Positions 53,719 to 64,000 of a stretch of 64,000 nucleotides of DNA are shown here, in pieces. The position numbers and the translations under genes are program-made. The notes beneath the pieces are model-generated. The model was given only the letters and a program-made list of their open reading frames with translations. It did no database searches and was not told the origin of the DNA. The DNA is from Setaria digitata (Eukaryota > Nematoda > Chromadorea > Rhabditida > Setariidae), in NCBI GenBank assembly GCA_003640385.1, contig RCAB01000053.1, positions 124,001-188,000 on the forward strand, in the 5' to 3' direction. Each line of letters starts with the position of its first letter. Positions within the stretch are counted from its first letter, which is position 1.

Positions 53719-55273
53719 ATGACTGCAGCCCATTCCGCTGCTTATTCGGCCATCGGTCTATCTCTTTTAAGCTTAGTCATTTGCATCTACTCATTAAGAG
53801 GACTAGCATCAAGGATCAGTCTTATAAATACTGAGGTCGAAGAAGAAGCCAAAGAATTCCGTGGAGTGGAAAGGCACATTCGGTAAATTTATCCCATTTC
53901 TCCCATCTATCGTTATCCATAAATGCATAAAAGGCAATAATCATCGACTTTGCTACGATAATTATATAATAGAAATGACATTTATAAATGAAATAAAAAG
54001 TGTAAATGAAAATATAAAATGAACAGAACGCTTTCTTAGCATCTTTTATTTTTAATTTTTCTTTCAACAAATTTTTGATTTATGAAATTGTTTCGTACAC
54101 TTTTGGTTCAGCGATCTCTTAGAGAGTTGAATGGAAAATGAAAAGGAAACAAAAAATAATCATACTGGTTGATAATTTTTTGTGTCTTGGTGTTTTGTGA
54201 TACATTTGGGTATTAATTTGATTAAATGAAATTAGTTGGTCAATCTCTTTAAAAATTCAATAAAACTATGGAGTCTTAGTATAAAGTGCAAAGCTGATTG
54301 ACAATTTTAGTTTAAATTTGTATATGCTTTGCTGGAATTTAAATCTCTTAAATTTAGGTTTTCCTTCAAGATATTTTTTTTAAATTCCGGCTTTTAGATG
54401 TGGTTGTTGAATTCGACCAATAATACTTTTACAGGAATGAATATCGCTACAAGGCGGCCTCGGTGAGCTTTGCCAACGTCAGAGTGGCAAGGCAAGCCCC
54501 TCATTGTCAATGCAATATTAACAACCAATGTCCAGCTGGACCTCCAGGACCACCCGGTTTAAACGGACAAGATGGAACACCTGGTGAAACAATTTCAGAA
54601 ACTTTGAGACTCTAAATCTAGAGATTTTTTTTTTTACAAACCGGTCAAGTTTCTAACAAAACTTGACCCGAAAATTAAGATTTCTACATTTTTGTTTCAG
54701 ACATTCAATGTCCAATTTTAATAACTGTCATTTGCAGGTCTTCCAGGGCCAGTTGGCGCGCCAGGCCTTCCTGGCAATATGCCAGCCATTAATTACAACT
54801 TTGAAGGACGTTGTCGTTCATGCCCTAATGGACCACCAGGATTGCCAGGTCCCCCGGGACAACGGGGCAGACCAGGGGAAAATGGACTATTAGGACCCGC
54901 TGGAAACCGTGGTCAAAATGGTAATAGTGGGCCACCAGGTCCTCCTGGCCCACCAGGAGAAGCAGCAACGCCAGGTCATCCAGGAGAACCGGGTAGACCT
55001 GGTCCTCCTGGACCACGTGGTGGAAAAGGATTACCTGGGCCACGTGGACCACCAGGACCACCTGGGCCACCTGGTTCCCCAGGACAACCAGGTTTGGCAG
55101 GAAACCAAGGACTACCAGGACCCCAGGGACCACAAGGACCTCAGGGACAGCCTGGTCCAGATGGACAGAATGGACCACGAGGTCAGAGTGGTACACCTGG
55201 TGGACCTGGTGAAGATGGTACCTACTGCCCGTGTCCACGTCGACGTGTCGCTGTATCACTGCAGAAAGCTTGA
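53719..55273 (+). CDS. Cuticle collagen (nematode type)
   Basis: Three exons in phase: 53719-53882, 54435-54583 and 54738-55273; 282 aa. The N-terminal domain has a membrane-anchor stretch ([17 protein letters not shown]) and a basic [11 protein letters not shown] segment typical of nematode cuticle collagen N-termini, before a Cys cluster ([12 protein letters not shown]). Short Gly-X-Y blocks ([16 protein letters not shown]) precede a non-helical break ([12 protein letters not shown]), then a long interrupted Gly-X-Y domain, ending [17 protein letters not shown]. The flanking cysteine pairs allow disulphide crosslinks between trimers. Product is secreted by the hypodermis and built into cuticle at moults. 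The specific collagen number cannot be given. Antisense frames across the repeat are shadows. A downstream exon may replace the last residues (see 55431-55621). Confidence 0.93.
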
Positions 55274-55378
55274 AGTGGAATCTCTGTTAAACTGAAAGCA
55301 CCCTAGTGATGTTCACTTTATTGCTGAATTCCAGCAGTGAATCAAATGAATTTGTTATGTTCAGTCCTTTAAAAACAC

Positions 55379-55384
55379 AATAAA
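55379..55384 (+). other. Poly(A) signal after collagen
   Basis: AATAAA 106 bases after the collagen stop. Used here, it would end the transcript before the 55431 exon. Confidence 0.5.
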
Positions 55385-55430
55385 ATAGGCGAAAGAGTGA
55401 AAAGGAAGTCGTAACTTATCTGATTCACAG

Positions 55431-55621
55431 TGCATCGGACTGAATCAAGTGAAAGTGAAAATCAACTAATATCACCGGTTCCGGATTCCTTTCCTGCTCC
55501 TCTCCGGAAATCGACAATCAACGAAACTGTCACAATTCCATCGTCTTCATCAAAAAGAATTTTATCTCATTTTAATATACTAACACCGGAAATGGCGGAA
55601 CAATACCTCGCATATACGTGA
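55431..55621 (+). CDS. Probable alternative C-terminal exon of the collagen
   Basis: After the acceptor GATTCACAG, one frame is open for 63 codons to TGA at 55621: HRTESSESENQLISPVPDSF, then PAPLRKSTINETVTIPSSSS, then KRILSHFNILTP and so on. The sequence is Ser/Pro-rich and coding-like. The acceptor needs a phase-1 donor; two candidates are in the last collagen exon, CGA C|GTGTCG near 55245 and GAT G|GTACCT near 55217. Splicing would give the collagen a ~62-residue polar tail in place of its short end. It could also be the last exon of an unrelated gene, but no other start lies between. Confidence 0.45.
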
Positions 55622-57376
55622 AGCATTGAGGAAATTTTTCACAACTGTTGCCTTATTCACCTGAATGATTAAAAAAGAAACTGGTTCTTTTATTCCAGTC
55701 ACTATATGATCCTTCAAATGATGGATATGGAAAATGGTCAACTTTATTTAAGTTAATTAAATTTTTGATTTTCAAAATGAACTTTCACGATGTTTTTAAA
55801 TGTAAGCGTTAACAGTGGTCCATTATCCAGTTATTCAGAATTCAAAAAAAGAATCAAATGATCAATGGCCATCACAAAACGTTGAAATTCTCAACTTTTC
55901 TCAATTTATCAAATTTTTCTAGAAGTCAGAGGAATTTGATTTTTGATTTTAAACTTCGAAGAGTATAATCTCTAGTTAGTAATCTATATGGAACTATATT
56001 GACTTGATGTTTGGCTTACAATGAATTTAAATAATAATAGATGAGATTTCTCTGTGATATCTTTAACAAAACTTTATCAATATCATTGTAATGCAATAAG
56101 ATGAAAGCTGAAATATTTGCTATTTGTTCAACTTTACATGATTAACATATAGTACAGTGAGTTTTCATTTTGTCACGGATTTCTTATAACATGAATGAAC
56201 AAATATTCGAAAAAGTACTATGGCGTTGAGGCTTATCAATTAGATATCATAGCAATGCGAAGTAAATATGGTAATGAGGACAGCAAATGTCTTCGGCTAT
56301 GAATATGAAGAAATACTTTAATTAATCATTCTAAATAACTCTTATATAGGAATTAAGCGGAAAAAAATTTTAGTGAAGTCTTCAAGTATAATATGATGAT
56401 ATACAATACTGATTTTATACAAAATGAATTATTTCCGACCTACGAAAAATCTTTTTAATCTATTTCTTTGTCCGAAGCTCAACTTAATATGTATAGATAT
56501 CTATTTATAAGAAAATATGCATATATGTTTATCAGACACTTTTCATTAAAATTTGAACTTTTTCTTCCGCCTCGAAACATCGCAGTAGCAATAGTTCTAT
56601 TGAAGAGCAATTCCTTCAATTATTAACTTTGCAAGCTTGCATTATTCGAATAGAACAATTAAAAATATTAAGGAAAAAAGGTAATTAAATTAGCAAAAAG
56701 AGCACAAATTATTATGCATTCAAACAAATATGCAATAGTCACTGAGCAGCGGTTGACACAATGATCGATTAATATTTTTTTTCAGTAGCTATGCTCGTCA
56801 GATAACAAATATAAATGGTGACATTTGACTTCCCAACTAAGATTTGTTATTCGCACTGTTATCTAACAGGTTTACACGGCATCATGACTCGGAATGTAAG
56901 TTTCTAAAGGTCAAAGGTTATGTGACTCAGAGTGTATCTACAGTTCCACAGTTATTTCATTCATCACCCTATGCTTCTTCCTCGCTTCTTTTCGTTTCTC
57001 ATTATAATGACAAATTAATTCAATTCGTTAATTAATTTTCTCAGTAAAGTTAATTCTCTTCATGTTTGTTTTCATGTTGATATCGTTTAAGTGACTGTTT
57101 GTTCATTTCTTTTTTAAATCATTCAACTGCCTTCACTTAAATGAATGCTTTGTAGTTGGTCCAAGGATGTTAAACACAAGGCTTAGTAAACCAGAGCGCA
57201 TTTTTGTCTGATTAATTCTTTGTGTGAAACAAGTGTTTTTTCGTTATTCCACTGTGCAACAGATCCTAATTTTCGGCAAAGATCTCCCTTACGTAATTGC
57301 CAAATGTACGAAGTATTGATATAATTCGAGACTGCATCATTCCAGAATGGAAATGTTTCATTGATAAGGGTTTTAG
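55622..57376. other. Intergenic
   Basis: AT-rich with no supported exon. The open frame at 56844-57035 has no recognisable content. The right end serves as upstream sequence for the saposin-like gene. Confidence 0.5.
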
Positions 57377-58087
57377 ATGCATATCACACTGTTTGCCAAC
57401 GTGATGTTCCTCAGCTGTTTACCATTATCAATGCTGTCTGCTACTGAACAATCCACGAAAATGTGTCACCTATGCTTGCAAGGAGCAGTTGGAATCATTC
57501 ACCGCTTAAATGATAGCAAGGTTCTTTTCATTAATTAAGGAGTTTATCACCAATACATCTTATATAGTTGCAGTTATGATCATAACATTCATTTACGTGG
57601 CTGATTGATAGCACAGGGTTGATCAGTTCTACTTTATAAATCAGTCATCATATTAAATAGAAATGATTAAAATAAGAGCCTTTTACGGTTATTGTTATTC
57701 TAAACTACTCATAAAAACAGTTAAATTCGGTGCTGAAAGCTCACTTTTTCAGCATAATAACACTTATGCATCATAGTATTCTCGAAAGAGATGAAGCATT
57801 AGGAAGTACAATCCTTCAATTGATACTGTAGAAAATTATCATAGCAGCATATGTGATAGGAAGGATGGAGAGATTACTATCATTTCTTATCAAATTTATT
57901 TCAGGCTACAATTCTTGCAAAAATCGATGATGAATGCAATGCTTTTTTGGGGACAGATATGACATTATACCGTATATGCGTTACGACACTAAGCAAAATT
58001 TACTTGAAAATGATAGAAAAGTTGGAGAAAGAATTTGATCCGAACAGTTTCTGCACGAAAATGCATGCTTGCTCGAAAAATTTGTAA
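57377..58087 (+). CDS. Saposin-like (SapB) secreted protein
   Basis: Two exons in phase 0, 57377-57520 and 57905-58087, encode 108 aa; each is below the size of an obvious open frame. The start codon directly follows TTTTAG, so it may be a trans-splice acceptor. Residues 1-26 form a signal peptide (FANVMFLSCLPLSMLSA core). A single SapB domain follows with six cysteines in family order: CHLCLQGAVGIIHRL, then DECNAFLG, YRICVTTL, NSFCTKM, HACSK. It ends a few residues after the last Cys, so it is a one-domain protein like nematode SPP proteins. Members bind or perturb membranes; some are intestinal antimicrobial effectors, others lipid carriers. Which applies here cannot be told. No neighbour shares an operon-like spacing. 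Confidence 0.85.
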
Positions 58088-61000
58088 AATCTTACCTGTA
58101 TATTATATTAGTATTATCATTTCTTCTTTTGATTCACGGAAAATCTTACAGACATTGTTGTGTAAAGTCTTTTCCTCGATAATTCTGGAATGAAGAAAAA
58201 AACATCTGTCCTCACAAAATTTTTTTTTTATCAAATCTCATACTATATCATCATTATTTTGTAACATTGTTACAGAAAGTGTTTTTAAATTTTTCACTCT
58301 GTTTCCTAATTTCCTATTCCACGATATCTCTTAAATAATACTTTTTTATCAACAACGAATTTTCTTTATCCATAGTTTTTTAAATCACTTCAAAATACCA
58401 ATTTTGCATCACCATGATGTCTTTATCGTAGTACTGCAGGCTTGATTGGCAAGTTTCGTTGTTTGCATCCATTTTTTTTTTGCAGATTTTTCTAAAAGTG
58501 ACAGTTGTTCTCTTACGAATTTGTTTGGCCAATACAAACTGTCGCACTAAAATAAGCACGGATTGATTAAATGTTCTCTTGAAGTTCAAAATTGGTGTTT
58601 ATGAAGGCATAGCAATGGAAGAACAAAACATCATTCATATTTTGTTTTAAGCTCGAATTACTTCTTGTCTCACTCACAGATCGCTAGATTACTTTTCGAT
58701 TCCACCACAGGTACGCTAACTTTCACGTTACTTTTAACTTCTGTTTTACTCATTTATAAAGTAATTTTTTTCTAAATGTAAAAACAAACTGCTACAAGCA
58801 AATAAATTTAAAAATAAGTTCGAAAAATAAAAAAAAAATTCATTTTGTATCGTTGTCACTCCAGTCCTCCTGCTGAAAAAAAATTCACATCATCCATTTA
58901 TTTTGAAAGTTTCTACAATAAATTGGCTGAATTCTAGTCAAAAATTAATTTATTTTAGGCAGATTAATGAATGTAACACCTAACAGAAATTAATTTATTT
59001 TAATTCATGTGTATCGAACCTACTGCATAGCGGTTAGCTGTTGCAGTGCTACAAAATATGAAATTAAACTAAATTTGCATTCCAAATTAAATTATTTTTT
59101 AATAAATTTCGATTAAACTGTATTAATAAAAATTTTTTCAGAAGACTAGCGTTCGATTAATTTTGTAGTTTTGCCATCGTTAGTAATTGTGATTATCACT
59201 TCTCAAATAACTGGATGTATAACTGATAATCATATCTGTTTACAAAAAAAAGATCTTTTTCTTATATTTGACGGAATTATGTTTGAAGTAAAGGATCACT
59301 GGCCTGTTAATTAATTATATTTTATTGGATATTTATGTAGATTAAAAGATTAATGAATGTAACATCATACAGAACATTCTGATTGCTGAAAAGTAGATAA
59401 AAGGACCTATTTCTGAAAGTTTTATTTTTTTTTTTATTACTAGTGATATTGTAGACATTGCATATTGAAACTTCTTGGCTCTTATCATGTGATCGATTTT
59501 GAATTTAATTAGATCCAAAAACAAGACAATTATTGATAAAATTATGCATTCTTCTGATTCAATTTCATCAAGTCATAATGATAGTATTTCAATTTATAAC
59601 CAATTTAAATATCAAAAACAGTGATAAATTAATTGCTAAGCAGTATTCGCATACAGCCGAAAGCTTATTAAACAGAAATGAGCAGTAGCAATAATGTAAT
59701 TGAAGTAACAATAAATTCGAATTCCGGATAATCTCTCAGTCCCTCAATAAAATTCCATCAGCATGACTTTGATAATCATCCCCATGTGAAATGCATTTCC
59801 TAAAGATTTTGAAACATTTTAAAATATTTACCCTCGCTATAGTTCTTTATCTAATTCCATGTCTCTCGATTTTTTTTTTCTTTTTTGAAAACCTGAGTTT
59901 CGATTAATTATTTTTAATTACTTAACTCAATTCATATTCAGTTTTCCGGTTCGAATTTTTGATTGCAGTGGAAAACATCACTAGCACCTGTGCTAAATAA
60001 CTTAAATTAGTGAGAAATTTAGGGAAGCAATAAATTGGCTTGTCGTTTTCCCTGCTAATAACAATAACTTTTGTTTTGCTTTCTCTTAAAAAATTCAATG
60101 GATTATTTGGGCGAAGTACAACGGAAATGTGCATTGCAGTATAATTCACTTTTATGAAAAGAGCAGAACAAACTCTGTGTACCAAAGCTGCACTCTTGAG
60201 AAATTGGAAGAAAGAAAACTTCACCTCAAAGTGTGGAAAAAAACGAAAACAACAATGTCCTCTTTCTTTTTTTCTCTTCCCCTCTGTCTCTCAGAAACAA
60301 CTTCAAAGTGATTTTGCTAATTTTGTTTTTTTTTTTCCTGCTTATAAATGTCAGAACATTGCAGAATTTGATAAAGCTTAATGCGCAAAAGCATACAAAC
60401 TTTATTCATCATGCTTCTTTCACTTTCAAGAGTTATTTGACCTCAACTTCAGTATCTATTCTTTTTTCCTTTGCATCAAATGTTACTCCCTTCGAAAAAT
60501 AAGTGGAAAACGTGGCAAGTTCTCGAGTTTTTCTTCTAAGTTAAAAAAAAAAAAAACTTATTAATTTGGAAAGTAAACGAAAAATATTTAATGTTGTGAT
60601 TTGTCAAACTTACTAGTTAGTATATAAAGTTGAGGTTCTTACACACCCAAGAAAAAGCAGACTTGAGACTTTCATTCTCGAATAATTAAAGTGGAACCTT
60701 CAGCGTAAATTCCAAATCCTTTTTATGAAAAACCCGTAAATTTTACACAAGTTCTGCAGTTCTTTGAAACTCAATTATTTTCTCATTAATTTTATTCTAT
60801 AAGGTGCAATACTTCCCCTAGAACTATACAGTTTGTTTTTTCTTCATATTTAAATATTTTGCATCAGCTGTAAAATGAGCAAACCCTGCAAGTGACCGAA
60901 ATTTTGGATAACTACAGAAGAAAGTTTACTTAACAATAATTCGTAGTAAAAGTATTTATCTAAAAAAATTACAACGTACAAAATTTACAGGCAATATACA

Positions 61001-63765
61001 TTCGTTTCAGAATTTCAATTAAGTTAATATGCAACTTTCTTTAATCCTTCGTTATTTTTACAGAAAATTTTAAATAGAAGAATTCTTCTTAGTTTCAGAA
61101 ATAAATGAGATCGCAGAGTATCACGTATTTCCTGAGATATCTTCTTTTCTCTTGCAAAAACGAATGATAAGAAAGGAATGATAAAGTGCGGTTGTACTTC
61201 GAGCCACTAATTGATGTACTTCTGGATTCAACTTTGAAAACTTTAAACGAAAAACAAGGAATTCACACGAATACGGTAACTATCCTCAAACGCTCAAATT
61301 CAATTAGACAGCATCTGATGCACGGTCAATCTAAAATAGCTTATCTACTTTTCACTATGAGAATCAAAAAAATTCGATGCATCTGTCATAGATTTTATAA
61401 GTTCCAGTTAGAATTATTCTGAAAGAATTTATATAAAAAGATTTAATGAAATTAAAAACCAAATCGGAAAAGTAATACTGCAATATAGGCATTCAAGCCA
61501 TGCTTAATGGAGTGGAAATGAGCAGTTTTCACTTGACTACTGTTACGTTGTTACGTTGCTGATATCTAAATTACCATTAACTTCTTTATCATCACTCTTA
61601 AAAAAAAAGAAAAGCATGCTTTGATGGCAATTTTTCATCTTGCTGCATACCTTTTAGATTGGAAATGCATTTCCGACATAAAGATTAAAAGTGCCACCTA
61701 AAGTTAGATAAAGTCCAAGGTAAAAGTTGAAGTAATTTCAAATTATAGCCACAAATAAGCCAAAAAGTTGGTGCCTTTTTAGTTGGAAATATTCGAGCTA
61801 TAACTGTCCAAAAGATATTTTAAATCCAGCAAACGGCTAGATCAAAGGTGGTTACAGTGATTTAATATTTAAGGTTGCAATAGCTATAAGCTTAGACATA
61901 CTTTTGCGGTAGAATTGATGGTGAAGAATTAAATGATGGTCGGCCAAATCTCAATTATTGCAAGGGATCAATTTAGAGATACCTCAACTTTTGAAATCGT
62001 CCCAAGGACTAAGTCACTCCAAACAAATTGAAGATCTTTTGTTTGTTGAACCTCATAACAGCAGCAATTTCAGTTGTAAAAAATCCTTGTTGATATATTT
62101 ATGTACGCATCATATTGTCTTGCCCTTCCATTCTCCTTTAATCTCCTAAATTTCTGAAAATAAGACAAAGTTTTCTTGAAGAAATGATTCCATTCTCGAG
62201 GTGCAACCTTATCATTGCCTTCTTTGGGATATTGAAGGCAGAATGTAATTAGCCTTGCTCGAAAAGATGAATGATAGATCCTTCTCTCATTTAGGCAACA
62301 CATTTTCATTTTTTGAAATATGAATGGCTTTGCGCTGCTGCAGCGCATAATTACGTATGGAAGGGCTTTGTACTTTGCACCTTCTTTTTTTAAATGTATT
62401 TAAGAAGTAAAAGACTTTATGTCCTGGGGCGTGTCGACTAAAGCATTTATAAATTCAAAATAAACTAGGCTTTTATTGCTAAGGATTCAAAGTAGTCACA
62501 AAGGAAAGCTTCTTCTGTCTTGTTGATTCTCGGCGTTACGGTAAGAATTACCTCTTCTCCTTGGTATACCTGTGTATCTTACTAGTCCACCTCAATCCTG
62601 TTCCATCCCGTAGCTGAAGTTTTTTCCGCAATATGGTAGCTGAAGCAATCATCTGATGGGTATGATAGAACAAGTAGTTGAAAAGAGATTTTGAACATAG
62701 CTATCGGAGAAGGAGCGGTACAGCATGGTGAAAAAAGACATTCTGTTTTAGTCGAATCAAATTATTTCATTTTTTCGTCATTCCGATAGAATATGAAGTA
62801 TGGCACTGCATATATATATATGCGTATATCATATAAGTATATCATATATATATGATATACACTACATACGTGAGCTTCACGGAACAAATTAAGCAGATTA
62901 GATGTGAACATTTCATCTTCATCGTTGAGTGATTATCAGTGATTCTACAGTATTTCGAGTTGTATCACGCAAAAGCAGTAACGGTTAGCAGATGAACTGA
63001 TTACATGGATGGTTTTAAAAGCGATTTTCATCCGTTTTCTTTATCAAGATGATCCGCACTAATGATTGAGAAATATTTCCAGCTAGATAGAAATTCATTC
63101 ACTCTTTACTTCCGGCTGTGCCATAACATTCAGTACGCAATAAGTCGTTAAATTTATCTATTGCTTAGATTTTACTTAAAACAATTTGTTATGAATCTTC
63201 TATTTCAATTAATTCTGCCTTCATTGGATAGAAAACAAAGACTTCAGAAAAATGCACTACCAAACGAACAGTTTAGGTGTCTTATCCAAGTTGTTCCTCA
63301 AAAAATGCAACCATTTGAGATGATCGAAAATTCATTCTTTTGAGATGCATAAAAGGATTAAAAGAGCGAAAGATTTTATTCCTTCGTCATCTTTCATCAG
63401 TTACTTATCCACCTGCTAATTATTACTCTTCTCATCATTTTATTTAATTATAGATTTTTTTTTTTTTTGGAAACCATAAGTATCATTACTACACAAAAAA
63501 GAAAAATCGCCACAATTAATCTAGGAAACTGAAAACGGCAATTATCAGTTTTGTAAGATGAAATGGAGTAAATGGATTAATTTATGCAAAAAGTTCAAGA
63601 GAAACGAATTAAAGGCACCTGTTAGAAATAAATCAACACTTATCTGACTGACTTTTGTTTTATGTTATATTTCATTTCATAACAAATCGTATATAACATC
63701 ATTCAGTTTAGCGTACTGAATGATTATTAGAAATGTTAAAGGGCTGTTAAACTCATAAGTTTCAG
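58088..63765. other. Intergenic, only weak open frames
   Basis: AT-rich. Open stretches at 59922-60224 (-), 61168-61422 (+), 61958-62149 (+), 62070-62348 (-) and a minus frame near 62590-62690 ending at a GTAAGA donor have some protein-like character but no recognised motif, start or paired exon. The ~100 bases before 63766 are the leader side of the insulin-like gene. Confidence 0.4.
62811..62860. repeat. AT-rich repeat with a 24-bp perfect palindrome
   Basis: An alternating TA tract runs into a self-complementary block at 62837-62860 (gtatatcatata and its complement). Confidence 0.8.
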
Positions 63766-63964
63766 ATGATTCAGAAAATTGTACTGTTAGCAATATTCAC
63801 GCAAATAATGGTAATTAATGAGTCTCTGGCAAAAAAAAGATTATGTGGGGAAGCACTATATCGACATTTGACGAGGGTTTGTACATTTGGATATGAGACG
63901 ATACCATGCTTCAAGTCTCGATTCGCTTCACTAATAAGCGAAAAAGCTAACAATACTAACAAGA
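63766..63964 (+). CDS. Insulin-like peptide, first exon (cut by window end)
   Basis: ATG directly follows TTTCAG, a likely trans-splice or splice acceptor. Residues 1-22 form a signal peptide (MIQKIVLLAIFTQIMVINES and two more). A dibasic KKR precedes an insulin B-chain: LCGEALYRHLTRVC, matching the L-C-G-x-x-L...V-C family pattern, then a third Cys in FGYETIPCFK, which suits nematode insulins with a fourth disulphide. A donor, AAG A|GTAAGC, closes the exon in phase 1 at 63964, so C-peptide and A-chain lie beyond the window. Acts as a secreted ligand of the DAF-2-type receptor, agonist or antagonist unknown. If the donor is ignored, the frame ends in a short Lys-rich tail at 63984, which would lack an A-chain. 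Confidence 0.75.
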
Positions 63965-64000
63965 GTAAGCTACTTTTGAAATAATTTACTTCACGAATGA

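Noticed and set aside
54825..55259. 144-codon minus frame and a second plus frame across the collagen repeat
   Set aside because: Shadows of the Gly-X-Y repeat in other frames.
59922..60224. 100-codon minus frame
   Set aside because: No ATG at its start, no motif and no splice partner; could be chance in AT-rich DNA.
62590..62690. Minus-strand 47-codon frame ending at a GTAAGA donor
   Set aside because: The acceptor is weak and no second exon could be joined in phase.
1..64000. tRNA, rRNA, CRISPR or bacterial operon structures
   Set aside because: None seen on reading both strands; the gene architecture is eukaryotic throughout.

Overview
The window is eukaryotic and fits a parasitic nematode, most likely an AT-rich clade III (filarial-type) genome. 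The grounds are: genes with many small exons split by AT-rich introns with GT..TTTCAG borders; a nematode cuticle collagen; an FLP-18-type RFamide precursor; a REF-2/ZIC regulator; a neuroligin; a saposin-like protein; a nematode-type insulin-like peptide; and start codons sitting directly behind TTTCAG/TTTTAG, as in trans-spliced genes. The species cannot be named from sequence alone. All gene models were spliced by hand. Most were accepted only because codon phase was kept across every junction; exceptions are stated.

Layout. 372-1043 (-): small uncharacterised secreted protein. 2222-4721 (+): Ulp1/C48-like cysteine protease. 4.7-10.7 kb: mostly non-coding, with two inverted repeats and one unidentified open remnant. 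10682-17918 (-): eight-exon ref-2/ZIC zinc-finger gene. 18.2-24.7 kb: non-coding, with a decayed coding remnant and an N-joined duplication that looks like an assembly artefact. 24748-28186 (-): flp-18. 28.2-33.1 kb: non-coding. 33137-41866 (-): 20-exon nlg-1 (neuroligin, 886 aa in my model). 41.9-53.6 kb: almost empty, apart from one orphan coding exon. 53719-55273 (+): cuticle collagen with a TATA box, plus a likely alternative C-terminal exon at 55431-55621. 57377-58087 (+): saposin-like protein. 58.1-63.8 kb: nothing secure. 63766 to the right edge (+): first exon of an insulin-like peptide, cut by the window end.

How the genes relate. Three neighbouring minus-strand genes have nervous-system roles in nematodes (ref-2 patterning, flp-18 neuropeptides, nlg-1 synaptic adhesion), with a peptide hormone gene at the right edge. 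Spacing of 5-12 kb argues against operons, so the clustering may be incidental. No RNA genes, CRISPR array or intact transposon was recognised.
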